Below, piece after piece: positions 30,556 through 39,587 of a stretch of 64,000 bases of DNA. This DNA comes from Streptomyces sp. AM 2-1-1 (lineage in GTDB: Bacteria > Actinomycetota > Actinomycetes > Streptomycetales > Streptomycetaceae): contig NZ_CP119147.1 of NCBI RefSeq assembly GCF_029167645.1, positions 2,480,001 to 2,544,000 on the forward strand. The letters run 5' to 3'. Position 1 is the first letter of the stretch; the number at the start of each line of letters is the position of its first letter. Made by a program: the position numbers and the translations under genes. The notes beneath the pieces are model-generated. The model saw nothing but the letters and a program-made list of their open reading frames with translations. It ran no database searches and was not told where the DNA came from.

Positions 30556-31501
30556 TCACGCGTACCGGCAGCGCGGCCATCGCCTCGCGCAGCGCGGCGG
30601 CGAACTGGCCGAACTCCTCGTGGCGGGCCGTCCCGGTCCGCATCGCGAGCGCGACCCGGCGCGAGGGGGCGGGTGCGCTGAAGCGGGCGGTGGCCAGGGC
30701 CGGGTTGCGGCCGGTCTCCACGATCACGGCGGTGCGCGGCAGGAGGGTGACACCGAGGCCCCCGGCGACGAGCTGCACCAGGGTGGAGAGGCCTGCGGCG
30801 GTCGTCGTCACCGGCGCCCCGTCCGTACGCCCGGCCTCCCGGCAGATGTCCAGCGCCTGGTCGCGCAGGCAGTGGCCCTCGTCGAGCAGCAGCAGCGGCA
30901 GGTCGCGCAGCTCGTCGCGGGGGAGGTCCGTCCGGCCGCCGAGGGGGTGCGACTCCTCGGTCACCAGGACGAAGTCCTCGTCGAAGAGCGGCAGCTCGGT
31001 CACGCCGGGATGGCCGAGCGGCACGGCGAGCAGCAGCAGGTCGAGCCGTCCGGCCGAGAGCCCCTCCAGCAGCGAGGAGGTCTGTTCCTCGTGGACCTGG
31101 AGGTCGAGCGCGGGGTAGCGGTCGTGGACCAGGCGCAGCACGGTCGGCAGCAGGTAGGGGGCGACGGTCGGGATCACCCCGAGCCGCAGGGTCCCGGTGA
31201 AGGGCGCCCGGACCGCCTCGGCCTCCTCGACGAGCGCGCCGACCGCGTCCAGGACGGTTCTCGCGCGGACCGCGAGGCGTTCGCCCGCCGTCGAGAGCAG
31301 CACCTTGCGCGTCGTACGCTCGATGAGCTGGACCCCGAGCGACTCCTCCAGCGCGGACACCGCCCCGGAGAGTGCGGGCTGGCTCATGCCGATGGACGCC
31401 GCCGCGTCCCGGAAGTGCAGGTGTTCCGCGACCGCCACGAAGGCGCGCAGCTGCGAGAGGCTGGGCTGTTTGGTCCTGTTGGCCTGGGTTGTCTGCGCCA
31501 C
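30539..31501 (-). CDS. oxyR: LysR-type peroxide sensor OxyR
   Basis: 320 residues; GTG 31501 is chosen because family similarity starts with KQPSLSQLRAFVAVAEHLH, although the frame is open further upstream. The HTH is SIGMSQPALSGAVSALEE. The redox pair is visible in DEGHCLRDQALDICREAG, with two cysteines nine residues apart as in E. coli OxyR (C199/C208). It should be activated by disulfide formation on peroxide exposure and turn on the divergent ahpCD operon. An OxyR-type box lies between the two genes. Confidence 0.96.
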   Translation of the reverse strand: MAQTTQANRTKQPSLSQLRAFVAVAEHLHFRDAAASIGMSQPALSGAVSALEESLGVQLIERTTRKVLLSTAGERLAVRARTVLDAVGALVEEAEAVRAPFTGTLRLGVIPTVAPYLLPTVLRLVHDRYPALDLQVHEEQTSSLLEGLSAGRLDLLLLAVPLGHPGVTELPLFDEDFVLVTEESHPLGGRTDLPRDELRDLPLLLLDEGHCLRDQALDICREAGRTDGAPVTTTAAGLSTLVQLVAGGLGVTLLPRTAVIVETGRNPALATARFSAPAPSRRVALAMRTGTARHEEFGQFAAALREAMAALPVRVTAAGE

Positions 31502-31503
31502 TG

Positions 31504-31540
31504 ATAGGTACCTCCGATCATCGGAACCGAGTGTAGCTAT
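31504..31540. promoter_or_regulatory. OxyR-type box between oxyR and ahpC
   Basis: ATAG (31504-31507) and CTAT (31537-31540) are the outer elements spaced exactly as in the 37-base E. coli OxyR motif. The inner elements are CGAT (one mismatch) and ACCG. A perfect 13-base palindrome TCCGATCATCGGA sits at 31513-31525 in the middle. Confidence 0.6.
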
Positions 31541-31634
31541 TTCCGCGATCAATGCACTCTGTGCCAAGGTGGATCTCGTCCAACCCTCCAGGAAGGCCCT
31601 CAAAAGGGGAGTTCCTGACCTGCAAGGAGATCGC

Positions 31635-32189
31635 GTGCTCACTGTCGGTGACAAGTTCCCCGAGTTCGACCTGACCGCCTGCGTGTCGCTGGAAAGCGGC
31701 AAGGAGTTCGAGCAGATCAACCACAAGACCTACGAGGGTCAGTGGAAGATCGTCTTCGCGTGGCCCAAGGACTTCACCTTCGTGTGCCCGACCGAGATCG
31801 CCGCCTTCGGCAAGCTGAACGACGAGTTCGCCGACCGCGACGCCCAGATCCTCGGCTTCTCCGGCGACTCCGAGTTCGTGCACCACGCCTGGCGCAAGGA
31901 CCACCCGGACCTGACCGACCTGCCCTTCCCGATGATGGCCGACTCGAAGCACGAGCTCATGCGCGCGCTCGGCATCGAGGGCGAGGACGGCTTCGCGCAG
32001 CGCGCCGTCTTCATCGTCGACCAGAACAACGAGATCCAGTTCACGATGGTGACCGCCGGTTCCGTGGGCCGTAACCCCAAGGAGGTCCTGCGGGTCCTCG
32101 ACGCCCTGCAGACCGACGAGCTCTGCCCGTGCAACTGGACCAAGGGCGAGACCACCCTCGACCCGGTCGCCCTCCTCTCGGGCGAGTGA
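31635..32189 (+). CDS. ahpC: Alkyl hydroperoxide reductase, peroxiredoxin
   Basis: 184-residue 2-Cys peroxiredoxin from GTG 31635 with AAGGAGA upstream. The peroxidatic Cys is in [14 protein letters not shown] and the resolving Cys in [12 protein letters not shown], with two Cys in that last motif. It reduces organic peroxides and H2O2 and receives electrons through AhpD, encoded 11 bases downstream. The frame remains open upstream into the promoter region but the start is fixed by family similarity ([17 protein letters not shown]). Confidence 0.97.
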   Translation: MLTVGDKFPEFDLTACVSLESGKEFEQINHKTYEGQWKIVFAWPKDFTFVCPTEIAAFGKLNDEFADRDAQILGFSGDSEFVHHAWRKDHPDLTDLPFPMMADSKHELMRALGIEGEDGFAQRAVFIVDQNNEIQFTMVTAGSVGRNPKEVLRVLDALQTDELCPCNWTKGETTLDPVALLSGE

Positions 32190-32200
32190 ACGGACCCACC

Positions 32201-32734
32201 ATGGCACTCGACGAACTCAAGTCCGCCGTACCGGACTTCGCCAAGGACCTGAAGCTGAACCTCGGCTCGGTCATCGGCAACAGCGACCTGCCGCAGCAGC
32301 AGCTCTGGGGCACCGTGCTCGCCTGTGCGATCGCCTCGCGTTCGCCCCGGGTCCTGCGCGAGCTGGAGCCGGAGGCGAAGGCCAACCTCTCCGCGGAGGC
32401 GTACACCGCCGCGAAGTCGGCCGCCGCCATCATGGCGATGAACAACGTCTTCTACCGGACCCGGCACCTGCTGTCGGACCCGGAGTACGGCAACCTCCGC
32501 GCGGGTCTGCGGATGAACGTCATCGGCAAGCCGGGCGTGGAGAAGGTCGACTTCGAGCTGTGGTCGCTCGCCGTCTCCGCGATCAACGGCTGCGGCCAGT
32601 GCCTCGACTCCCACGAGCAGGTGCTCCGCAAGGCCGGCGTGGACCGTGAGACCATTCAGGAAGCCGTGAAGATCGCCTCGGTGATCCAGGCCGTCGGCGT
32701 CACCCTCGAAGCCGAGGCCGTGCTCGCCGAATAG
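32201..32734 (+). CDS. ahpD: Alkyl hydroperoxide reductase AhpD
   Basis: 177-residue thiol-disulfide oxidoreductase from ATG 32201. The active motif [12 protein letters not shown] carries the C-x2-C pair plus the downstream His and the upstream Glu ([11 protein letters not shown]). In actinobacteria AhpD re-reduces AhpC with electrons from a dihydrolipoamide system. Operon with ahpC. A strong hairpin follows. Confidence 0.97.
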   Translation: MALDELKSAVPDFAKDLKLNLGSVIGNSDLPQQQLWGTVLACAIASRSPRVLRELEPEAKANLSAEAYTAAKSAAAIMAMNNVFYRTRHLLSDPEYGNLRAGLRMNVIGKPGVEKVDFELWSLAVSAINGCGQCLDSHEQVLRKAGVDRETIQEAVKIASVIQAVGVTLEAEAVLAE

Positions 32735-32753
32735 GACAGCGGTACCTTGTACG

Positions 32754-32795
32754 AGAAGGGCCCTGCGGACGACCGACCGTCCGCAGGGCCCTTCT
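32754..32795. terminator. Bidirectional terminator after ahpCD
   Basis: 18-base perfect arms 32754-32771 and 32778-32795 with a 6-base loop and a T-rich end on both sides. Confidence 0.9.
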
Positions 32796-32825
32796 TCTCG
32801 TCCGCGCCGGGGGCCGGCCGACCCC

Positions 32826-34376
32826 TCAGGGGCGGTCCGGGCCGTCCTCGGGACCGCGTAGGGGTGCCGGATGTGCGGCCTCGTCGCTTCCCCCGGCCGG
32901 CACGTCGGGCTTCTCCGGGACGGACGGCTCCGTGAGGGTCTTCTCCGCGCCGGACGGCTCCGCGAGGGACGGCTCCGTCGCGGCCGGGTCCTCCTCGCGC
33001 CCGTCTCCCGGACAGGACTCGTCGTACCGGTCCTCGGGCGGGGTGCCCGGAGCGGGGGTCGGGGCCACGTGGAGCGCGGAGGCGCCGTGCGGCTGCGGGG
33101 AGTGCCGCTGGACCTCCTGCCTGCTGTAGGCCCGTAGGTAGCCGACCACCGTGTTCGTCACGGCCACCAGCGGGACGGCGACGACCGCGCCGCCGATGCC
33201 CGCGACCATCCCGCCGGCGGCCACGGAGAGCACCACGGCGAGCGGATGGACCCGCACCGCCCGGCCGAGGATGAACGGCTGGAGGATGTGCCCCTCGATC
33301 TGCTGCACGGCCAGCACCACGATCAGCACCATGAGGGCGGTGAACACACCCTCGGTGACGAGCGCGACGACGACCGCCAGCGCCCCGGACACCACGGCGC
33401 CGACCAGCGGGATGAAGGCGAAGAGGAAGATGAAGACGGCGAGCGGCACCGCCATCGGCACGTCGAGGAACCAGATCCCGAGCCCGATGAAGATGGCGTC
33501 GATCATCGCGACGATCACGGTGCCCCGCACGTAGGCGGTGAGCGTGCGCCAGGCGCGCGGCCCGGCACCGGCGACCCCCGGACGGGCCTGGGCGGGGACC
33601 AGCTTGAGGGACCACTCCCAGATCCGCTTGCCGTCGTAGAGCAGGAAGAGCGTCGAGAACATCGCGAGGAGCATCCCGGTGAGGAACTCGACCATCACCG
33701 TGACGCCCTGGAGGCCGGCGGAGGTGATCTCCTCGGTGTTGGTGCCGATCGTGTCGCTGAGGTTCTTCGCGATGTCGTTGATCTGCGACTCGGTGACGTG
33801 GAAGGGGCTGTCGAGCAGCCAGCGCTTCAACTCGTCGATGCCGTCGCGGACCTTGTCGGAGAGGGTGTCGAGGTTGTCCATCACCTGCCAGACGACGAAC
33901 CAGCCGACCAGCCCCATGATGACGAAGCCCAGTACGGCGGTGACGGCGGTGGCCAGGCCGCGCGGCAGCCCGTACCGGCGCAGGCGCACCACGGTCGGCT
34001 GGAGCAGCGCGGTGACGAGCAGGGCGGCCACGAAGGCGAGCACGACGAGCTGGACGGCGCTGATGACGCGCATCAGGATCCAGAGCGTGCCCGCGAGCAC
34101 CAGCAGCCGCCACCCGGCCTCGGCGGCGACCCGCATCCCCCAGGGGATCGAGGCCACCGGATCGGGCCGGGGCGCGACGGCGGGGGCGTACGCGGGCGGC
34201 GCGGGAACCTGCGCCACCTCGGCGTCGCCGCTCGTCGCGGTGGGGCGACGGCGTGTCCCGGCATACCCGGGCTCCGCCTCCTCGCCGTCGGCTCGCTCCC
34301 GACGTTCGTCCAGGCGGACGGCGAGGTCCGTCAGTTCGGCCCCGACGCGACCGAGCCAACCGGGCAGTTTCGACAT
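32826..34376 (-). CDS. AI-2E-family transporter (PerM/YdiK-like)
   Basis: 516 residues from ATG 34376 (MSKLPGWLGRVGAEL). A charged N-terminus of about 80 residues precedes membrane segments typical of PF01594: LVLAGTLWILMRVISAVQL, LVVLAFVAALLVTALLQP, VTAVLGFVIMGLVGWFVV, then a loop with the helical INDIAKNLSDTIGTNTEEI and the C-terminal group (FIFLFAFIPLVGAVVSGAL, GGMVAGIGGAVVAVPLVAV). The last 110 residues are a Pro/Glu-rich acidic tail. Members export small molecules or act in Na+/H+ exchange; the substrate here is unknown. Confidence 0.9.
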   Translation of the reverse strand: MSKLPGWLGRVGAELTDLAVRLDERRERADGEEAEPGYAGTRRRPTATSGDAEVAQVPAPPAYAPAVAPRPDPVASIPWGMRVAAEAGWRLLVLAGTLWILMRVISAVQLVVLAFVAALLVTALLQPTVVRLRRYGLPRGLATAVTAVLGFVIMGLVGWFVVWQVMDNLDTLSDKVRDGIDELKRWLLDSPFHVTESQINDIAKNLSDTIGTNTEEITSAGLQGVTVMVEFLTGMLLAMFSTLFLLYDGKRIWEWSLKLVPAQARPGVAGAGPRAWRTLTAYVRGTVIVAMIDAIFIGLGIWFLDVPMAVPLAVFIFLFAFIPLVGAVVSGALAVVVALVTEGVFTALMVLIVVLAVQQIEGHILQPFILGRAVRVHPLAVVLSVAAGGMVAGIGGAVVAVPLVAVTNTVVGYLRAYSRQEVQRHSPQPHGASALHVAPTPAPGTPPEDRYDESCPGDGREEDPAATEPSLAEPSGAEKTLTEPSVPEKPDVPAGGSDEAAHPAPLRGPEDGPDRP

Positions 34377-34736
34377 GCGTGGTCCCTCTCCCCCATGGGT
34401 GACACCGACCATCTACCCCCGAACGGCCGGAATGCGACCGTACATGGGCGACTCGTCGCGCCACGCACGATGCCCCGCACCGTCGGGACGGTGCGGGGCA
34501 TCGGAAGGACCGTGCGCAGGGACCGGGCGGTCCGGAGGTGGTGCGCCGGATGCCGCCTGGTACCGGGGGCCAAGGCCGTTTGCGACCATGCGCGTCGGAT
34601 CGGCGGGCGGTGTCCGGTGCGGTGCACCGCACGGCGGAGGATTGCCCGTGTACGGGATGTACAGGGGCAGTCCGACCATGCCGTGAGGTGCCGTGCCGGG
34701 CGCCGCCCGTCCGGCGGCAAGGGTTCGAAAGACGGC
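34377..34736. other. Intergenic stretch with a strong hairpin, no gene seen
   Basis: 360 bases between two minus-strand genes. The hairpin at 34469-34502 is the only clear element. Open frames in it look non-coding. Confidence 0.6.
34469..34502 (-). terminator. Terminator after the transglycosylase gene
   Basis: 15-bp perfect stem GATGCCCCGCACCGT/ACGGTGCGGGGCATC with loop CGGG. Confidence 0.7.
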
Positions 34737-35465
34737 CTAGTACCAGTGGTTGGACTGCCAGAAGGACCAGGCGCCGCAAGGGCTGCCGTAGCTGGCGTTC
34801 ATGTAGCTGAGGCCCCACTTGATCTGGGTGGCCGGGTTGGTCTGCCAGTCGGCGCCCGCGGAGGACATCTTGGAGCCGGGGAGCGCCTGGACCAGACCGT
34901 ACGCGCCGGAGGAGGCGTTGACCGCGCGGTAGTTCCAGGTCGACTCGTGGTTCACGATGTTGCTGAAGCACTGGAACTGGTCGGCGGGGATCATCTGCCG
35001 CGCCATCGCCTGGACCTCGGCGACGGAGTAGGAACCCTGGGCTGCGAACGACGTGGCGTCGCGCACGGCCGACCGGCTGGCGCGCTGCTCGGCGTCCTTG
35101 GCCTCCTGCGCTTCCTTGGCTTCCTTCGCTTCCCTCTCGCGCTCCGCCTGGTTCTCGGCCGCCTGCTTCTTGACCTTGGCGTCCTTGGCGGCCTGCAGGC
35201 GGGCCGACTCCTCGGCCGACTTCTTCGCGGCGGCGTTGGCGGCGGATGCCTGGGCATCGGCCTGCTGCGTCAGCGAAGCGGTCTGGACCTGGGCCTGGTG
35301 GCCCACGGGGATGTCTGCGAGCAGCGTGGTGTCGGCTGCGGTCGCCTCGAAGTTGTTGTCGTCGACAGCGGGAGTGCTGCCCGAAGCAACGCCTACGACG
35401 GCGCCAACGGTGGTGACCGCGGTGGCTGATGCCACTGCGAACCCCCGGACCGAGATCCGGCTCAC
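34737..35465 (-). CDS. Secreted lytic transglycosylase-like protein
   Basis: 242 residues from GTG 35465, with AAGGA about 7 bases upstream. A Sec signal peptide (SRISVRGFAVASATAV up to about residue 33) is followed by a Gln/Ala/Lys/Glu-rich coiled-coil (about 60-135: ANAAAKKSAEESARLQAAK and following). The C-terminal domain has PADQFQCFSNIVNHESTWN with the catalytic Glu, SSGAYGLVQALPGSKM and a Trp-rich end SFWQSNHWY, as in the transglycosylase-SLT fold of Streptomyces cell-wall hydrolases. It should cleave peptidoglycan. The long leader could carry regulation. Confidence 0.9.
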   Translation of the reverse strand: MSRISVRGFAVASATAVTTVGAVVGVASGSTPAVDDNNFEATAADTTLLADIPVGHQAQVQTASLTQQADAQASAANAAAKKSAEESARLQAAKDAKVKKQAAENQAEREREAKEAKEAQEAKDAEQRASRSAVRDATSFAAQGSYSVAEVQAMARQMIPADQFQCFSNIVNHESTWNYRAVNASSGAYGLVQALPGSKMSSAGADWQTNPATQIKWGLSYMNASYGSPCGAWSFWQSNHWY

Positions 35466-35481
35466 ACGGTGTCCTTCCAGC

Positions 35482-35514
35482 ATCGCCCGCTTAGGTGACC
35501 TCGCGGGCGCGATC
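35482..35514 (-). promoter_or_regulatory. Hairpin just upstream of the transglycosylase ribosome site
   Basis: ATCGCCCGC (35482-35490) can pair with GCGGGCGcGAT (35503-35513, one bulge). It ends about four bases from the AAGGA site of the transglycosylase gene on the minus strand, so it could affect translation. Confidence 0.35.
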
Positions 35515-35800
35515 GTGCCCCTCTGACACTGGCCTCCCTACTGCTTGGGTCACGGGAGGCACGGGCCCGGTGGGCAGCTTCCTTCACGGAAGTGCCACGT
35601 GGTGCTCGCGGGCGGCATACGGAGATCGGTTGTTGAGTTGTGTGGTGCTGAGCGCCTCGGAAGGCACCTGGTTTCCGTATGCGGGGCCTGACGGAAGCAA
35701 GACTCTGCCGGAGAGGGACGCCGAGAAGCAATTCCCTGTTGCGTGGGAAAGCTCACACGCTGCTTATGCCACCCGTTTGACGGAAATGACGGCGCGGCAT

Positions 35801-35841
35801 GAAGCCGCCCGGCTAAGCTGCTTCGCTCGCCGGGCGGCTTC
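35801..35841 (-). terminator. Terminator after the phoH-like gene
   Basis: 13-bp perfect stem GAAGCCGCCCGGC/GCCGGGCGGCTTC with a 15-base loop. Confidence 0.7.
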
Positions 35842-35879
35842 AGGGACATGCGGGACAGATTGCTGAATCCGTCGCGTTC

Positions 35880-37196
35880 TTATCCTTCTTCGAGCATTTC
35901 GGTCACCAGTGCGGCGATCTGTGATCGTTCGGAGCGGGTGAGGGTCACATGGGCGAAGAGCGGATGGCCCTTCAACTTCTCGACCACGGCGACCACTCCG
36001 TCGTACCGGCCGACCCGGAGGTTGTCCCGCTGGGCCACGTCATGCGTGAGCACTACACGTGAGTTCGCCCCGATACGGGACAGAACGGTCAGCAGGACGT
36101 TGCGTTCGAGAGACTGCGCCTCGTCGACGATCACGAACGCGTCGTGCAGCGAGCGGCCCCGGATGTGGGTGAGCGGCAGGACCTCCAGCATCCCGCGCCC
36201 CAACACCTCCTCGATCACCTCCCGCCCGGCCACCGCCGAGAGCGTGTCGAAGACGGCCTGCGCCCAGGGGCTCATCTTCTCGGCCTCGCTGCCCGGGAGG
36301 TAGCCCAGCTCCTGGCCGCCGACCGCGTACAACGGCCGGAAGACCATCACCTTCTGGTGCTGGCGGCGCTCCAGGACGGCTTCCAGGCCGGCGCAGAGCG
36401 CCAGCGCGGACTTGCCGGTGCCGGCCCGGCCGCCGAGCGACACGATGCCGACCTCCGGGTCGAGCAGCAGATCGAGCGCGATCCGCTGCTCGGCGCTGCG
36501 GCCGTGGATGCCGAACGCCTCCCGGTCCCCGCGCACCAGGCGGACGTTGCCCTGGGCCGTGACCCGGCCGAGCGCCTTGCCCCGCTCGGACTGGAGCACC
36601 AGGCCGGTGTGGACCGGGAGTTCGGCGGCCTCGGGGACGTACAGCGTCTCCTCCGCGAAGAGCAGGTCCACCTGTTCGCCGGAGAGCGGCAGTTCGGCCA
36701 TGCCGGTGTGCCCGGAGTCGGTGATCGCGAGCTCGGCGCGGTACTCCTCGGCGAGCAGTCCGACCGACGACGCCTTGATGCGCAGCGGAAGGTCCTTGGA
36801 GACGACCGTGACGTCGTACCCCTCCGCCTGGAGGTTGCGGGCCACCGCGAGGATCCGTGAGTCGTTGTCCCCCAGCCGGTAACCGGCGGGCAGAACGCCG
36901 GGGTCGGAGTGGTTGAGTTCGACACGGAGGGTGCCGCCCAGGTCCCCGAGGGGGATCGGCGCGTCGAGCCTGCCGTACCGGACACGGAAGTCGTCGAGCA
37001 GGCGCAGGGCCTGCCGGGCGAAGTAACCGAGCTCCGGATGGTGCCGTTTGGCCTCCAGTTCCGTGACGACGACGATCGGCAGCACGACTTCGTGCTCGTC
37101 GAAACGCGCCATGGCGTTGGGGTCGGCCAGCAGGACGCTGGTGTCGAGAACATACGTGCGCCTGTCGGGCATGCGGCGCTTTGAGCTGGTCACCAC
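35880..37196 (-). CDS. PhoH-like ATPase with N-terminal PIN domain
   Basis: 438 residues with GTG 37196 as probable start ([18 protein letters not shown]). The N-terminal PIN domain has [16 protein letters not shown] (catalytic Asp), VTELEAKRH and [14 protein letters not shown]. The PhoH ATPase domain shows Walker [13 protein letters not shown] and Walker [13 protein letters not shown], plus [17 protein letters not shown]-PhoH fusions of this type (YlaK/PhoH2) are predicted RNA helicase-nucleases. ATG 37172 is another possible start. The ribosome site is not clear for either. Confidence 0.9.
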   Translation of the reverse strand: MVTSSKRRMPDRRTYVLDTSVLLADPNAMARFDEHEVVLPIVVVTELEAKRHHPELGYFARQALRLLDDFRVRYGRLDAPIPLGDLGGTLRVELNHSDPGVLPAGYRLGDNDSRILAVARNLQAEGYDVTVVSKDLPLRIKASSVGLLAEEYRAELAITDSGHTGMAELPLSGEQVDLLFAEETLYVPEAAELPVHTGLVLQSERGKALGRVTAQGNVRLVRGDREAFGIHGRSAEQRIALDLLLDPEVGIVSLGGRAGTGKSALALCAGLEAVLERRQHQKVMVFRPLYAVGGQELGYLPGSEAEKMSPWAQAVFDTLSAVAGREVIEEVLGRGMLEVLPLTHIRGRSLHDAFVIVDEAQSLERNVLLTVLSRIGANSRVVLTHDVAQRDNLRVGRYDGVVAVVEKLKGHPLFAHVTLTRSERSQIAALVTEMLEEG

Positions 37197-37706
37197 GGAA
37201 GGACGTACCCCCTCGGACGAGGTCGGGGAGTGCGACGGGCGTCGCGGAACTTCCCGGAGGAAGAGGACGGACCGGGTTCGGACCCGCATACGAGGGCCGA
37301 ACGCCGGCCCTCCGCGTCGGACGTACGGTGCGTACGGTCCTTCGTGTGCAAAGGGCCTCCCGGGTGGACGGTCCGAAGGGCCGTCCACGTGACGCGACGT
37401 CCGCCTGGTTACCGACCGGACGTCGACCTGTCAGGGGTATGCCCTCGAACGCCCGAAGCCATGCCACGGGTTGCGCCACGGTACGGAGGCGTCCAGGTGG
37501 ACACGTGGCAACCGCCGGCAGACCTCCGGTGAGCCGGCCGGGAGGGTGCCCCCGGCCGGCGGGGACACCCCCGTGGGCGTATGCGCATAAGAGGGGAGTA
37601 CGTGACGTGCGTGCGCGGGGCGGGAGCGGTGGCCCCGTGCGACGGGGCGGTGGTCCTCGACGGGGCGGTGGTCCTCGACGGGCGCCGAGGACTCCGGCGC
37701 GGTGGC
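37197..37706. other. Intergenic stretch before phoH, no gene seen
   Basis: 510 bases. Contains a possible hairpin near 37533-37561 (GCCGGCCGGGAGGG/CCCCCGGCCGGC) and the 18-bp tandem repeat listed below. Open frames here look non-coding. Confidence 0.5.
37641..37676. repeat. 18-bp perfect tandem duplication
   Basis: Two exact copies of GACGGGGCGGTGGTCCTC (37641-37658 and 37659-37676), just downstream of the cis-prenyltransferase stop. Confidence 0.9.
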
Positions 37707-38468
37707 TCAGGCGCCGTAGCGACGGTGGCGGGCGGCGTAGTCGCGCAGGGCCCTCAGGAAGTCGACCTTGCGGAAGGCCGGCCAGAAGACCTCGCAGAAG
37801 TAGTACTCGGAGTGCGCGCTCTGCCACAGCATGAAACCGGAGAGCCGCTGCTCGCCGCTGGTACGGATCACGAGGTCGGGGTCGGGCTGGCCCCGGGTGT
37901 AGAGGTGCTCGGAGATGAGGTCGGTGGAGACGACGTCCGCCAGTTCCTCGAAGGTGGTGCCCTTGTCGGCGTGGTCCAGCAGCAGCGACCGGACGGCGTC
38001 GGCGATCTCCTGTCGGCCGCCGTAGCCGACCGCGACGTTCACGATTATCCCGTCGACGTCGGCGGTGGCCTGCTCCGCCTCCTTGAGGACGGTCTGGGTG
38101 CGGGCGGGGAGCAGGTCCATGGTGCCGACGTGGTGGACCCGCCACCGGCCGTCCGCGGCCAGGTTCTTCACGGTGTTCTCGATGATGCCGAGGAGCGGCT
38201 TCAGCTCGCCCTCGGGGCGGTCGAAGTTGTCCGTCGACAGCAGCCAGAGAGTGACGACCTCGACATCGGTCTCGTTGCACCAGCCGAGCAGCTCGGAGAT
38301 CTTGTCCGCGCCGGCCTGGTGCCCCTGCACGGCGGAGCCGCCCGAGGCCTTCGCCCAGCGGCGGTTGCCGTCGAGGATGACTCCGATGTGCTTCGGCACC
38401 TGGGAGTGGTCGAGCCGGCCTTCCACCCGGCGTGCGTAGAGCCCGTACACCAGGTCGCGCAAGTTCAC
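37707..38468 (-). CDS. uppS: cis-Prenyltransferase (isoprenyl diphosphate synthase)
   Basis: 253 residues with GTG 38468 preferred: GAGAGG lies 8-9 bases upstream, while GTG 38477 is too close to it. Family landmarks are HIGVILDGNRRWAK (catalytic Asp), TLWLLSTDNFDRP, NVAVGYGGRQEIADA, LVIRTSGEQRLSGFMLWQS and YFCEVFWPAF. It condenses isopentenyl diphosphate onto an allylic primer to give Z-prenyl diphosphates such as undecaprenyl diphosphate, the cell-wall carrier lipid. Actinobacteria often have two paralogues with different chain length; which one this is cannot be seen. Confidence 0.93.
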   Translation of the reverse strand: MNLRDLVYGLYARRVEGRLDHSQVPKHIGVILDGNRRWAKASGGSAVQGHQAGADKISELLGWCNETDVEVVTLWLLSTDNFDRPEGELKPLLGIIENTVKNLAADGRWRVHHVGTMDLLPARTQTVLKEAEQATADVDGIIVNVAVGYGGRQEIADAVRSLLLDHADKGTTFEELADVVSTDLISEHLYTRGQPDPDLVIRTSGEQRLSGFMLWQSAHSEYYFCEVFWPAFRKVDFLRALRDYAARHRRYGA

Positions 38469-38851
38469 TGAGTTCACCCTCTCGGTTCCGCACGGGTCAT
38501 CAGGCCCGACGCCCCTGTCGCGGGGACACGGGGGCCGCCCGTGAGGGGAGGGCCGTCATGTCCGCACGGCCCGCGCGGACATGCGCCGCGCCGCGCGCCG
38601 GCATTCCCCCGAGCCGTCACATTACTGCGGGAAGGCGGCACCGGCCCAACCCGGTCCGTCACAACTGCTCGAAAATCGGAGAATCGCGAGCGCTCTCCCC
38701 CTCCTGGTGCCACCGCGTCGCACGGCGACTGCGGGGAGTGCCGGGCGGGGGACGGGGCCGGAGTCGAGGGCCGCGAAGAGCGCGGGGGCCGGGCGGGTGC
38801 GGGGGGCCGGGCGGGGGCCGGGGCGGGCCGGGCGGAGCGGGGCATAAAAAT

Positions 38852-38887
38852 TCGGGCCGGTCCGTGGGGGGATACGGACCGGCCCGA
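38852..38887 (-). terminator. Rho-independent terminator of the unrecognised gene
   Basis: 14-bp perfect stem TCGGGCCGGTCCGT/ACGGACCGGCCCGA. On the minus strand it is followed by ATTTTTATG, a real T-tract that is rare in this DNA. Confidence 0.8.
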
Positions 38888-39018
38888 GGGGGGAGCCCCA
38901 CCCTAACCCTTCGTGAGCGTTTTCGTCCGCCACGCCACTCCACCCTCACTCTCCGGATGCGCGGCGCTCCGCTCCGGGCACGGAACAGGACATTCCGGCC
39001 CGGTGGAGACGGTGCGTC

Positions 39019-39073
39019 GGGGCGGCGCGGCGTGGCCGGAGGGGCGGCGCGGCGTGGCCGGAGGGGCGGCGCG
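39019..39073. repeat. 22-bp tandem repeat, about 2.5 copies
   Basis: Two identical 22-base units (39019-39040 and 39041-39062) and a partial third, with core GGCGCGGCGTGGCCGGA. They end against the stop codon of the gene at 39075. Confidence 0.85.
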
Positions 39074-39074
39074 C

Positions 39075-39512
39075 TCAGCGCGGGTGGAAGCGGATCTCCA
39101 GTGCGTCGCCGGCGACGACCACGAAGTCACCGTTCTCGCAGTGGATGACGGACTCCCGCACCTCGTCCTTGGCGTCCCGGCTCTCGCGCGCCCCGGTGAC
39201 CGTCCAGCCTCCCCCGTACGGCGCGGGCGGCAGGCTGTGCAGCGGCCCGTGTGCCCACAGTCCGGCGGGTACGCACCATTCGGGCAGATGGGGCCAGGTG
39301 CCCGCGGTCACCCGGAGCGTCCGGTCGGAGGCGCAGGTCATCAGCACGGACCGGTCGTCGGCGAGGACGAACTCGACCGCTTCGGGGCCGCCGGCCCGGC
39401 CGTCGGGGCGGTAGAAGACGCCGTGGACGCCGATGATCCGCGCGCCCCGGAGCCAGTCGGACCTGCCCGAGCGGTGTCGGCCGGCCGTCCCTCCGGGCTG
39501 CTCGCTCCCCAC
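39075..39512 (-). CDS. Unrecognised conserved-looking protein
   Basis: 145 residues; GTG 39512 has GGGAG seven bases upstream, while the upstream extension looks non-coding. I do not recognise a family. The N-terminus (RGARIIGVHGVFYRPDG) looks like a beta-strand pair, and there are several Trp residues, an ESRDAKDEVRESVIHCENGDFV stretch split by turns and a final beta-strand ALEIRFHPR. No membrane segment and no signal peptide are seen. Codon usage is typical of the genome. It ends at a proper terminator, which supports expression. Confidence 0.7.
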   Translation of the reverse strand: MGSEQPGGTAGRHRSGRSDWLRGARIIGVHGVFYRPDGRAGGPEAVEFVLADDRSVLMTCASDRTLRVTAGTWPHLPEWCVPAGLWAHGPLHSLPPAPYGGGWTVTGARESRDAKDEVRESVIHCENGDFVVVAGDALEIRFHPR

Positions 39513-39587
39513 GACACGCTCCCTCTCTCCGTACGACCCCGTCCAGGATCGCACTCTCCGGCACAAGACGGCGCGAGGGGAGGGAGG

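Larger units (their letters stand above)
35466..35879. other. Leader region of the transglycosylase gene
   Basis: 414 bases upstream of the transglycosylase gene. It holds a GCATACGG/CCGTATGC inverted repeat (about 35614-35622 and 35675-35682), a hairpin near 35482-35510 next to the ribosome site, and the phoH terminator. No gene is supported. Confidence 0.5.
38469..39074. other. Intergenic stretch with a terminator and repeats
   Basis: 606 bases. Purine/GC-rich low-complexity DNA at 38740-38840, a terminator at 38852-38887 and a 22-bp tandem repeat at 39019-39073. No coding frame is supported. Confidence 0.5.

Noticed and set aside
35466..35800. Cyclic-di-AMP riboswitch before the transglycosylase gene
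   Set aside because: The context fits, but I could not find the conserved core motifs by eye, so it is reported only as a question.
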